Of a stretch of DNA of 64,000 nucleotides, positions 48,523 to 58,328 are shown one piece after another. The first letter of the stretch is position 1; every line of letters starts with the position of its first letter. Where the stretch lies: contig CM043946.1 of assembly GCA_014529385.2 (NCBI GenBank), positions 32,880,558 to 32,944,557 of the forward strand, read 5' to 3'. The notes beneath the pieces are model-generated. The model did not search any database. It worked only from the letters and a program-made list of their open reading frames with translations, and was not told the origin of the DNA. The stretch is from Adiantum capillus-veneris (taxonomy: Eukaryota > Streptophyta > Polypodiopsida > Polypodiales > Pteridaceae). Made by a program: the position numbers and the translations under genes.

Positions 48523-49335
48523 CTAACCAATCGAGATCAAACTCACTGTCAAATCTGGTACATAGCGCACATGTCGTAACAAGTAAGATGCACCACTCGG
48601 TAATGACAGTCTCACATCTCCTGCACCTGCTATCGCATGCATCGATCCATCGGTCAAACGTACACTACCAAGCATCCCGCTAGAATAGCTACAAAACCAT
48701 GCACGATGCGGCGTGACATGAAACATAGCATCTGCGTCTAGCAACCACTGCGAAGGGAGTGCACTATCCACATGTATAGCATCTCGTGCATAGCTCGAGG
48801 TAAAAGTGACATCCCTGTCACTAGTATACTCCGACACTACATGTGCCTCAACTGTCAAAGCAACTGAGTCCATGGCATCACTACATACATCTCTGAGACT
48901 GCCATGTCTCCTACGATGTCGCATACAACGAAAACAGCGCCGTCTAACGTGTCCAGAATGACCACAATACCAACATGTCACCTGTCGGCGTGCTCGTGAA
49001 TGTACATGTCTCACACGAGTCCGTGATGACTCATATCTATCATACATTTCATGTAATCTGCACCAAAGTGCTCTCGAAGTAGTCTCATACATAACAAGAG
49101 CATATACAGATTCCGCAAGGTGCAAAGAGAGTGTAGATATTTCCATCTCCTCTAGCTCCTGCCACTGATCGTCAGACATGTTTGAAGGTCTACCTGCATC
49201 ACCACTCAATGGTCCATGCAACCCTCGTTGTGTCAATGCGTCAAGCATACACTCTCTCCATGCCGCAAAGTCTGACCCATCAAACACGTGCATCTGTGAG
49301 AGGTCACAATCTGATCGATCACCTGTCTTTGCCAT
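48523..49335 (-). CDS. copia gag and protease-like domain
   Basis: About 270 residues from the ATG at 49335 (MAKTGDRSDCDLS). The gag core has FDGSDFAAWRECMLDALTQ and ESVYALVMYETTSRALWCRL. The zinc knuckle is CWYCGHSGHVRRRC. A copia protease follows, with WLLDADAMFHVTPHRAWF where the family has D-S-G (here D-A-D), then the usual VRYVPDLTVSLISIG. The catalytic motif looks inactivated, but the frame is open. The protein could still package element RNA. Confidence 0.78.
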   Translation of the reverse strand: MAKTGDRSDCDLSQMHVFDGSDFAAWRECMLDALTQRGLHGPLSGDAGRPSNMSDDQWQELEEMEISTLSLHLAESVYALVMYETTSRALWCRLHEMYDRYESSRTRVRHVHSRARRQVTCWYCGHSGHVRRRCFRCMRHRRRHGSLRDVCSDAMDSVALTVEAHVVSEYTSDRDVTFTSSYARDAIHVDSALPSQWLLDADAMFHVTPHRAWFCSYSSGMLGSVRLTDGSMHAIAGAGDVRLSLPSGASYLLRHVRYVPDLTVSLISIG

Positions 49336-51189
49336 GAGCACAATGTAAAACTAGAAAGCAAAACCACCTCACCAACAACACCTGGAAACTATCTACCAAT
49401 ATGGCCAGAAACACAATGTAAAACCTGTGAGACACACTCCAAAATAGAGCTCCCGCAATGTCAATACAAGCCTCGCCTGCTCTAGTATAACACTGCAATC
49501 AAATGCACTACTTACAAGACACATTCATGACGACCATAACCTTGTGCATAATCTTCACCGAATCAGCCCTGAAATTCAGCCCAAAATTACGAAATTCTCA
49601 GCCCTCTTGCATGGCCAAAAACAGTCCGTAATTCAGCCCCACACTACCAACGGTAGCGCATAAAGAATCAGCCCAAAACTTCTCCAAGAAGTTATGACTT
49701 GTTCGGTCTGAAGATCACCTGCACACACGCCGTCATAGAGCATACATATGTGAGCTAATCACCAAGCCCACATTGTGCGGTATCGATGCATACACTTGCA
49801 CAAATCTCCCACCTGCAGAGAACACCGCACGCAAATGCTGAGTGCAACCTGCAATCTCTACCTAGATCGCATAAATGATACGCATAAAACTCCTGGGAAA
49901 ATTTCACCAGAGTTTCGACGCACAATGGCTGTCAACACAAAATAACCATTGTCCTGCAAGCTCAATACAATGAGCAATCAATGCGCATCAAACTACACTC
50001 AATATACATGCATAAGCTCTGCAAAACTATGGAAAACAATGCTCGAGATCACAAGATTCTCCCACCCGAGAGCAAACCATTGTCTCAAAGATAAAAAGAT
50101 ACACAACTCACTCTTGCGAGAGTGGATACAAAAACACAAAACTGTGTCCAAACTGACAAAACCTGTCAAAGTGAGAGTAAACACTCAATCACAAACTATG
50201 GCGAGAATCTGGGAAAAATCGGACAGAATTTCCCCTGAAAACTGAGCAAAAACTCAAGTACAATCTCTACCATAAACCATAACACTACTCAATGCCAATG
50301 AGTAAGAATGCCAAAATGGCTCCACATTTTCACATACAATGGCAATCCGCACTCAACGTACATCAACGGAGTGACCGCGCATAAGCAAGCGCCAAAAGAT
50401 TTGCAATCCAGAAACTTGATCAATGCGAAAACAATGCTCTCAAGAGAGCTCACCGGCACTTGAAAGTGCTCGCCAAAATGCATGTATAATGGGCATCAAC
50501 CATGCGCCATAACCATATGCAAACCATCCGCAAAGACCATGAATCCAAGCACAAAATCACTGCCAAAGTATTCTGTGAAAACTAGTGAAAGAAGCTCCAC
50601 CTGTGTGCTCCAAAAACCTGCGTCTCTCAAGAGACCGCTTCGGTGGTGTGTAAACGCCTCCGTACTTCGTTGCCCAAGTCTACCAAAAACCCTCAAACCA
50701 CAAGCTTAACACAAGCTGCAATTGCATCTTCAGCTCAGAATTTATGCACTCAATTTCAAGCATCTCGCGTGCTTCCAAAAGTGCATCAAACTCGCACACA
50801 ATGCGACAACAGAAAATCTGAAATTTCTGTATACAGTCAGTTTGAGCTGAATATCAGCAAAACGGTGAGGAATTTCTTCTGCAAAGTTGTAGACCACGTC
50901 GAAACGGATGGAATGGCGGAAAGAATTCTCAGATCTGCATTCTACAAGGAGAAAAATGAATCTGAAAACAGTGCTGCTGTGCACACAGTTTTAGGGCAGC
51001 ACCTTCACTTACACACAATCTTCCACACTCCTTTCTGAGCTTCCACAAGAGCATACATCACTCTCAACTGAGCTCACAAGCTCCCATTGCATTCTCACAA
51101 ATCTTCCAAGCTTTCTTAATCTCTCTACCGTCGAGAGAGAGCGAGCTATCGCCTCGAAGCTCTCAAAGCCGTCGTGCTCTCTGCGGTCA
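49336..51189 (-). other. long leader of the small copia, non-coding
   Basis: About 1.85 kb between primer site and gag with no recognised domain. Copia leaders are usually much shorter, so captured or rearranged sequence is possible. Confidence 0.6.
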
Positions 51190-51206
51190 CCATAGCTCTG
51201 ATACCA
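51190..51206 (-). other. primer-binding site, initiator tRNA-Met
   Basis: On the minus strand TGGTATCAGAGCTATGG, two bases after the LTR end, a full match to the initiator tRNA-Met primer type. Confidence 0.93.
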
Positions 51207-51208
51207 AT

Positions 51209-51403
51209 TGAAGGGGATCGGGGAGCACCACAGACGGAGAGTGAGAGAGAGAGAGAAGGAGACACACACACGATGTGGGTGGGGAGACTGTGAAGAGTGG
51301 TAGCTACCCCTATACAGTATACTCACTATAAGTATAGGGTAACATTGGGCGGGCGCCCATGACCTGGGCGACCGGTCAAGGCACATAGGCCTTAACCCCA
51401 ACA
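51209..51403 (-). repeat. 5' LTR of the small copia
   Basis: 195 bp, with a short GA run (51243-51256). Followed by CAATG. Confidence 0.93.
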
Positions 51404-52157
51404 CAATGGGCGGGCATGGCTTAAGGTGGGTGGCCAGTTTTTTATTTGCCTTGGGCGTCCATAGCTCCATAAGGGAGGACACTCATATCTAAAGTGCTTT
51501 TCTTAGCTTTCTTCGGCCTCTAAGCTTCATTAAGGCCCCACATTAGACATACATAGCGGCCAAAGTATTGCCAAGTTTCCCAATGGCGGCATCCGGGCAC
51601 AGTTTACCGGCCATGCAATGGGTTAGCCCACATTAAGCATACATACCGGCAAGGCATTGGTAGCATTCGGCACACTTACCGTCCAAAGCTGTGCCTAGCA
51701 CGACATCTGGTATATAATGACAATGTCATCGTGAATTTTACTACCCATACCAATATCTCGTATAATGCCAAAATTACCCAGCTAGCAGTCGGAAATTGTC
51801 ATCAGCAGCCTCAAGCCTTATTATTTGATCAAGCAGAAATCTGCTTGACGAGCTGTAAATCCGTGTAGACCTCTCAAGCTGCATAAAATGCAGACAAACC
51901 CTGCTGAGGCTACAATATCCCAGATGGCACTCCGATTGAGCAGACCAAACTGGTACGGAGCCGGACCCTGGTGAATTTTTAACTACGGATAATATCTTTT
52001 CGACCGGGACTCCGATCACTGATCTGAAAAGACCGACAAGCTCCACAAAGTGAGCACTTCAGTTCGATGCATTCATTTCATTTTTATTCCGTCAGTTGCT
52101 GTTGCCCATTCTGGCACGGATCTGCAATCGACTTGAACTTTAAACTGCCATAACTTC
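51404..52157 (-). repeat. 5' LTR of the large gypsy element, piece 2
   Basis: Matches the 3' LTR from about 30728 to 31475. It is interrupted at ACTTC by the larger copia. Confidence 0.9.
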
Positions 52158-52479
52158 TGTTGAGATGTCGAGCTCTACATCTTGAGCTGGCATCCACTAC
52201 GGGTCTTGGCCGCTTACGGCATTTACTCACTGGCGTGTTAGGTGACCGACACGGAGGATCTCTGCCAGTGATTCTACAGCTAGACTACACTTATAGTGCC
52301 AGCCTAGTACGCTTCTAGCGTGTTCACACTTAGTGACCGCATGTACATATGTGCTACTTTTCAGCTGTAGCACTTAGTCATTTTTGTACTCTCTTTTCTA
52401 GGAGAAGAAGAAGAATCTTTCCATCTCTGTGTGCTTTGTGCTTGTCTTGTGTAGCTCTCTTGCATCCTCTTTCTTTACA
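52158..52479 (+). repeat. 5' LTR of the copia element
   Basis: 322 bp. It ends in CTTTACA and is directly followed by the primer site. Confidence 0.95.
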
Positions 52480-52491
52480 TGGTATCAGAGC
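52480..52491 (+). other. primer-binding site, initiator tRNA-Met
   Basis: TGGTATCAGAGC with no spacer after the LTR. Confidence 0.96.
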
Positions 52492-52750
52492 CTAGTGTAG
52501 GCAAGAGAGGCTAAGAGAGCAAGAGCATCACAATCCCTTCGTTTGCAATTTTAGGGGTTTTTCGTACAAGTTTCTGAACAGGTCTCCAAAGTGCAGTACA
52601 CAGAGATTTACTGTACAAGTACAGTGGTTGTATGCACGCTTGATTGTGGACACTCGTTGAGTGTAGAAAGCGTTACAGGTACCACGATATCAGGTTCAAC
52701 AGATTTGTAGGTTTTTGCAGATTGCAGCTATTTTGTCTTAGTGCTTCAAG

Positions 52751-54781
52751 ATGTCTGACGGTTTCAGTCAGATTGTCACTGAGAAGCTTGAGAAAAATAA
52801 CTACTTTGCATGGAAGTTCATAATAAAAAATTTCCTAAAAGGAAAAGGTTATTGGGACTATGTAGAAGGAGACAACGAAAAGGAACCACAGATTCCCGAG
52901 GCAAATGCTACAGCAGAACAAAGGAAAGCTTTGAGGGACTGGCAACAAGGCCAGAGCAAAGTGATGTATTGGCTTTCTATGAGTATCATAGATGGCATGA
53001 TGGGCTATCTACAGGATGCTGAAACCCCCGCCATTGCATGGAAAAACTTAGGCAGAGTGTTCGAGGTGAACACCAAGGCCAGGAAGCTTCAACTAAAGTC
53101 GGAGCTAAATCAGGTTAAGAGGAACAACCTCTCCATCAATGATTATGCCTTGAAGATCAAGAGTATCATTGAGGCTCTTGGATCTATTAAAGTCTCAGTG
53201 GAAGACGATGACATTGTCCGTGCATGCTTGGATGGTCTAGGAGATGAGTATGTACATTTCAGGTCTTCCATGATTACAAGAGACGACATCCCCGTGTTCC
53301 AAGATTTGATTCCTATGCTTATTCTTGAGGAGAAGAACCTTGACACAATTTCTTCTCATGGCAGAAATAATTCTGAACAGGCCTTCTATTCTAACTCCAA
53401 CAGAGGTAGAGGTAGAGGTCGTGGTCGAGGCCCAAGGGGTCGCAGGGGCCAATTTCAAGAAGGTCAATCAAATCAAAACAATACAGGTGGCAAGGGAAAC
53501 CACTCTCAAGGCAGGGGGAGTCAAAGAGGTCGTGGTGCACGATCAAGCAGGCAGCAACATACTGCAGATAGCAGAGAATGTTGGACTTGTGGTGAAAGAG
53601 GTCACATGTCACGTGACTGTCCAAAGGGAAAAGCAAGTGGAAAGAGAGAACAGGGCAACTATGCATCTACTAGCAGAGATGCAGATGACAGCAAAAACGA
53701 GTGCATGTTTGTTATGCAGCATGAAATGAATACAATGATTGCAGAGAATTCCACCCAAGATGATGTTTGGTATGTGGATTCAGGTGCCTCTAATCACATG
53801 ACGTTTCGTGGAGAGTGGTTTAGAGATATGCGCAAACCAGATGTGTCAGGCTATGTGCAGACAGGAGATGACACAGCTCACCCCATTGCTCATGTAGGGG
53901 ACATACCTCTAAATACAAAGAGTGGGAAATCAAAGTACTTAGCAGATGTACTTCATGTCCCAAACATTACAAAGAATCTTGTTTCTGTTGGACAAATGGT
54001 TGAGCAGGGTTTGCAGGTTCGTTTCAATCCCAATGGCTGTTATGTAGAAGATTTCCAGAATGGTTGTAAGCTGATCACAGAGGGCAAATGTGTGGGCAGA
54101 ATGTTTACGCTGAATATAGACATGCCTAAGGTAAAAGCTGTATTATTTTCACAGGGCACAGGTGTTGTGACTGATGTTGACATTTGGCACAAACGCATTG
54201 GCCATGTCAATGAGCAGAGATTGCGCAGCATGCAATCAAAACAGATTGTAAAAGGGTTGCCCAAATTCAAGGTCGATGGTATGCATAAAGTGTGTGCAGC
54301 AAGCCAGTTTGGAAAACAGTCAAAGGGCTCATTTCCACATGAGCGCAATGTATGTAAAAAGCCACTTGAGGTGGTGCACACAGATGTTTGCGGTCCAACC
54401 GATACTGCAAGTATACATGGTTGCAGGTATTATGTCTCTTTCATTGATGACCATACAAGGAAAGTATGGGTCTACTTCATGCGTAACAAAAGTGAAGTGT
54501 TTGGTCACTTTCACGACATCAAAGTCATGATTGAGAAGGAGACAGATATGCAAATCAAGACATTGAGGTCAGATGGAGGGGGAGAGTACTTCTCCAACGA
54601 TTTTTTAGATTTTCTGCGAATGCATGGTATACGCAGGCAGTTTACATGCAGATATACTCCACAGCAGAATGGGGTCGCAGAAAGGAAAAACAGGCACATT
54701 GCAGAGGTTGCACGTGCATTTATAAATGAGAAGAACGTGCCTCATCATTTCTGGGTTGAAGCTGTAAATACAGCTGTGTAA
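52751..54781 (+). CDS. copia gag, protease and integrase up to a premature stop
   Basis: 676 residues from ATG 52751. Gag about 1-200, then an Arg-Gly-rich stretch (RGRGRGRGRGPRGRRG) at 218-233. Zinc knuckle C277-x2-C280-x4-H285-x4-C290. Protease active site WYVDSGASNHM (D343). Integrase finger H480-x4-H485 with C515 present but the last Cys replaced by Ser (CAASQ). Integrase triad D545, D608 and E645, in HTDVCGP, LRSDGGGEY and NGVAERKNR. The TAA at 54779 stands within the integrase, where the family has an aromatic residue (AVYIMNR type). The frame continues beyond it unchanged. Confidence 0.9.
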   Translation: MSDGFSQIVTEKLEKNNYFAWKFIIKNFLKGKGYWDYVEGDNEKEPQIPEANATAEQRKALRDWQQGQSKVMYWLSMSIIDGMMGYLQDAETPAIAWKNLGRVFEVNTKARKLQLKSELNQVKRNNLSINDYALKIKSIIEALGSIKVSVEDDDIVRACLDGLGDEYVHFRSSMITRDDIPVFQDLIPMLILEEKNLDTISSHGRNNSEQAFYSNSNRGRGRGRGRGPRGRRGQFQEGQSNQNNTGGKGNHSQGRGSQRGRGARSSRQQHTADSRECWTCGERGHMSRDCPKGKASGKREQGNYASTSRDADDSKNECMFVMQHEMNTMIAENSTQDDVWYVDSGASNHMTFRGEWFRDMRKPDVSGYVQTGDDTAHPIAHVGDIPLNTKSGKSKYLADVLHVPNITKNLVSVGQMVEQGLQVRFNPNGCYVEDFQNGCKLITEGKCVGRMFTLNIDMPKVKAVLFSQGTGVVTDVDIWHKRIGHVNEQRLRSMQSKQIVKGLPKFKVDGMHKVCAASQFGKQSKGSFPHERNVCKKPLEVVHTDVCGPTDTASIHGCRYYVSFIDDHTRKVWVYFMRNKSEVFGHFHDIKVMIEKETDMQIKTLRSDGGGEYFSNDFLDFLRMHGIRRQFTCRYTPQQNGVAERKNRHIAEVARAFINEKNVPHHFWVEAVNTAV

Positions 54782-54784
54782 ATT

Positions 54785-55336
54785 ATGAACAGGACACCTA
54801 CAACTGCGGTGCATGATATAACGCTTGAGGAAAATTTTACAGGTACAAAGTCTGATTTGGCACACTTGAAAGTGTTTGGCTGCATAGCTTACGTGCATGT
54901 ACCAGATGAGTTGCGTAAGAAATTGGATCCTAAAGCAGAGAAATGTATTCTTGTGGGATATTCCCTTGAACAAATGGGGTACAGGTGCTACAATCCTACT
55001 ACACGAGAATTACGAGTGAGCAGAGATGTAGTCTTTGATGAGATGAGCAGCTGGTACAGTAATGCACATGGCACTATTGGGGATGATGTAAAAGATGATG
55101 TGGTTGTACAAAATGTGAGGCCACAGTCACAGGTTTTGAGTGGACCACAAGAGTCGTCTTCTCGTGGCTCTATTGAGAAGCCATGGAATGGTAGACTATG
55201 TACGCAGGTTACTCCACCAGTAGGTACAGGGAATGTATCAGGAAAAGGAAAGGAAAAGGTTGATGAACCTCCCTTTATGGTTGATGTATCATCAGGTTTT
55301 TCACATGTAGACATGGATTCAGATGGTTTTGAATAA
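54785..55336 (+). pseudogene. copia integrase C-terminus and linker
   Basis: The same frame as the upstream part. LKVFGCIAYVHVPDELRKKL and EKCILVGYSLEQMGYRCYNP are the typical end of copia integrase. A TAA at 55334 stops it, and the frame continues (SLDEEFGIPDVR) into the reverse transcriptase. Confidence 0.88.
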
Positions 55337-55468
55337 AGTCTTGATGAGGAATTTGGAATTCCGGATGTCAGGACACCTGGTGTAAGGAAAGTACAAGAAG
55401 ATGCTAGAGGGCAAAGGAGTGACCCAGGACCGCGCAGATCTAACAGAGTCAGAAATCCAGTTCAGAAA

Positions 55469-56974
55469 TTGACTTATGATGGGTATCTAGCGCATCACCA
55501 AGCCTACATGGCTAAGGTGATACAGGATGTGGAGCCCACATGTTTTGAGGATGTAGTTGGAAATGTGCATTGGGATGATGCAATGAATGAAGAGATGGCT
55601 GCATTGGAAGCAAACGACACATGGGAGTTGGTGCCATTGCCAAGTGGCAAGAAAGCTATTGGCTGTAAATGGGTGTATAAAACTAAGCATAAGGCTGATG
55701 GTAACATTGAGCGTCACAAGGCAAGGCTGGTCGCAAAGGGTTATGCACAGACATATGGCATAGACTATGAGGAGACCTTTGCTCCAGTGGCAAAGATGAC
55801 GACTGTGAGAGCTGTCATAGCAGTGGCTGCATCTAGAGGATGGATTATGCATCAAATGGATGTAAAGAATGCCTTCTTGAATGGTGAGTTGCAAGAGGAA
55901 GTGTATATGGATCAGCCACCTGGTTATGTCGATCCAGGTTACCCAGATTATGTATGCAGACTTCTCAAAGCTTTGTATGGTTTGAATCAGGGCTCTAGAG
56001 CATGGTATGACAGGATTGCCAAGTATCTTGTTAGTATTGGTTTTAGGAGAGCTCATGCTGATCATTCACTCCATGTACGTGAGAGTGATGTGGGGATTGT
56101 GGTCATTACCATATATGTAGATGACCTTATTATTGTGGGTGACAATGCTATGGAGATTGACCATGTGAAGGGTCTTCTCAAACAGGAGTTTGAAATGAAA
56201 GATTTGGGCGAGTTGCGCTACTTTCTTGGCATTGAGGTGATCAGGACTCTAGAGGGTGTATGGCTGTCACAGAGACAGTATGCTTTGTACATGTTGTCAA
56301 AGTATGGTATGGCTGATTGTAAGCCAATTTCTATTCCCTTGGATGTGAATGCAAAGCTGAGTGTAGAGAAGGGTGATGTTGTCGAGGATGTCAAGATGTA
56401 CAGGAAGATTGTGGGTAGTCTAATCTACTTGACTATCACGAGGCCAGACTTGAACTACACAGTAGGCTTGGAGAGTCAGTTCATGCATCTTCCGAGGAAG
56501 CCACATTTGGATGGAGTACGACGCACACTTCGGTATGTGCAAGGGACTCTTGACTACGCATTGTTCTATGCAGCAGATGTGCCATTAGCATTGTATGGGT
56601 ATACAGATGCAGATTGGGCAGGTAGCATTGTTGATAGGAGATCTACGAGTGGCTTCATGTTCTCTTTTGGGAATGCTGCTGTTACTTGGAGTAGCAAAAA
56701 GCAGCCTACGGTTGCTTTATCGAGCACAGAGGCCGAGTACAGAGGTGCAGTAGTTGCGGCATGCGAGGTAGCTTGGCTACGCACATTACTTGAGGACTTG
56801 GGAGTGCAGGTGGACCAACAAATTGTCATCCATTGTGACAAACTCAGCAGCATGCAGTTCGCTAGGAACCCAGTGTTCCATGCTAGGACCAAGCACATAG
56901 AGGTCCATTACCACTACGTTCGAGAGCGAGTGTTGGCGGGCGACATCGACTTGGTCTACGTCAGCACAGAGTAG
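55469..56974 (+). pseudogene. copia reverse transcriptase and RNase H
   Basis: 501 open residues. TWELVPLPSGKKAIGCKWVY, QMDVKNAFLNGELQEEVYM and IYVDDLIIVGDN (YVDD at 216-219) are the RT signatures. RNase H follows, with DADWAGSIVDRRSTSGF, SSTEAEYRG and NPVFHARTKHIEVHYHYVRE. A double TAG at 56972-56977 interrupts the last conserved block, after which IADIFTKAL is still readable. The RT itself has no lesion. Confidence 0.9.
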
Positions 56975-57061
56975 TAGATAGCGGATATCTTTACCAAGGC
57001 CCTCAGAGCTGAGAAGCTTCGACGTTTCCGGACTATGCTTGGACTCTACGACATGCAGAGC

Positions 57062-57072
57062 TCGAGGGGGAG
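57062..57072 (+). other. polypurine tract of the copia element
   Basis: TCGAGGGGGAG directly precedes the 3' LTR start TGTTGAG. Confidence 0.88.
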
Positions 57073-57394
57073 TGTTGAGATGTCGAGCTCTACATCTTGA
57101 GCTGGAATCCACTACGGGTCTTGGCCGCTTACGGCATTTACTCACTGGCGCGTTAGGTGACCGACACGGAGGATTTTTGCCAGTGATTCTATAGCTGGAC
57201 TACACTTATAGTGCCAGCGTAGTACGCTTCTAGCGTGTTCACACTTAGTGACCGGATGTACATATGTGCTACTTTTCAGCTTTAGCACTTAGTCATTTTT
57301 ATACTCTCTTTTCTAGGAGAAGAAGAAGAAGCTTTCCATCTCTGTGTGCTTTGTGCTTGTCTTGTGTAGCTCTCTTGCATCCTCTTTCTTTACA
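57073..57394 (+). repeat. 3' LTR of the copia element
   Basis: 322-bp partner of 52158-52479, followed by ACTTC. Confidence 0.95.
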
Positions 57395-57644
57395 ACTTCT
57401 TCATCGTAGCTCCAATCAACGAGCCGTAAAGACAGGCCGGTAGAGCACATCGAGCACTGCAGTTCTAGGGCACAATACCCCATCCTTGTTCACTTCAAAC
57501 ATAACACTTTTTAGCATCATTAAGGCATGTTTTGGCCCTTTCAGCCGCATTTGACATACATTCTACATTGAACTCGGCCTGCAACCAACCCTTCACTATT
57601 CATTAAACATATAAGCTTCAAACAAACTTTATGTGCATTTTCCC
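57395..57644 (-). repeat. 5' LTR of the large gypsy element, piece 3, truncated
   Basis: Matches the 3' LTR from about 31471 to 31718 (ending TGTGCATTTTCC). The terminal part with TGTCGTGTAGC is missing. Confidence 0.85.
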
Positions 57645-58042
57645 GTCTATGTAGTCTCTTAGTCACTATCTCCCTCTTTCTCTCCCTCTACTATGTTTTG
57701 TGGTGTACGCAAGACAAACGATTGATTGTAAATGCAGCGACGTGTGCAATGGGATGAAGAAAGGAACCTCCTTAATCTCTCAATATTTACTCCAGCAATG
57801 CGCGTAGAATAGTATAGCAACACTATGTGCATCCATGCACGTCGTGGGACAAAAATGAAAGCTATAGATATCTATCACATACATAAAAAATTTTATGCAA
57901 AATTTTTCAATAGAACCATACATTTTTGTTACCTTTTCATGGGCTTGACATGGCTATCTTGCAGACATGAACACTTCAATGGTACATGGGGCACACTTCT
58001 AGCCTGGTAATTATCTTCCCTACAGGAAGTACCTCCAATCAA

Positions 58043-58048
<6 letters not shown>
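57645..58048. other. unannotated stretch before the LINE
   Basis: No domain recognised. Short CT-rich phrases occur near 57666-57695. It is the flank of both the truncated LTR and the LINE. Confidence 0.5.

Positions 58049-58104
<56 letters not shown>
58049..58104. repeat. (CT)n microsatellite at the LINE 5' end
   Basis: A pure CT run of about 56 bp that directly adjoins the apparent LINE 5' end. Confidence 0.96.
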
Positions 58105-58107
<3 letters not shown>

Positions 58108-58328
58108 CGTTTTTTGACCTAGTAGACAGCAGTTCACTCTTTTGACCATAACTTGCCCATCCGAACTCCGATTTAGGTGATCTATAGCCTCAATCGAAGA
58201 GCACGAAGCCCTCTACGCATTGATGTAAAGACATAATTTTTCTGTGTAATGGAAGGCTTTGCTGTAACAGCATCTCAGAACTGAAAAAACTGTCAAAACT
58301 TTGCGTTTTTGTTGCCGACTTGAAGGCA

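Larger units (their letters stand above)
47359..51403 (-). mobile_element. small non-autonomous copia-like element
   Basis: LTRs of 240 and 195 bp (TGAAGGGGATC...CCCCAACA) and target duplication CAATG (47354-47358 and 51404-51408). On the minus strand are an initiator tRNA-Met primer site, a long leader, a gag-protease frame, short pol remnants and the polypurine tract TTTAAGTGGGAGGT. The integrase core and most of reverse transcriptase are absent, which makes the copy about 4.0 kb instead of the usual 5 kb or so. It sits in the 5' LTR of the large gypsy element. Confidence 0.9.
52158..57394 (+). mobile_element. Ty1/copia element, full length with stops
   Basis: LTRs of 322 bp (TGTTGAGATG...TTTACA), target duplication ACTTC (52153-52157 and 57395-57399), a perfect initiator tRNA-Met primer site and a polypurine tract. 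The gag-protease-integrase-RT-RNase H order is that of copia. All parts lie in one reading frame, broken only by stop codons at 54779, 55334 and 56972-56977. The LTRs differ at about 11 of 322 positions (about 96.6%), so the copy is moderately old. Confidence 0.95.
29827..57644 (-). mobile_element. large Ty3/gypsy element carrying three nested insertions
   Basis: The 3' LTR (29827-31763) and the 5' LTR (46451 to about 57644, split into three pieces) enclose gag, protease, reverse transcriptase, RNase H and integrase on the minus strand. Without the insertions the element would be about 9.8 kb. The inserted elements are a Tat-type gypsy (33253-41993), a small copia (47359-51403) and a larger copia (52158-57394), each with its own target duplication. 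The right LTR lacks its last ~45 bases, so the element's own target duplication cannot be verified. All coding regions are broken. The protease DHG motif and the CDxxDH zinc knuckle set it apart from the other gypsy elements here. Confidence 0.88.

Noticed and set aside
55487-56065. 192-residue minus-strand frame opposite the copia RT
   Set aside because: It is an antisense shadow of the reverse transcriptase and has no domain of its own.
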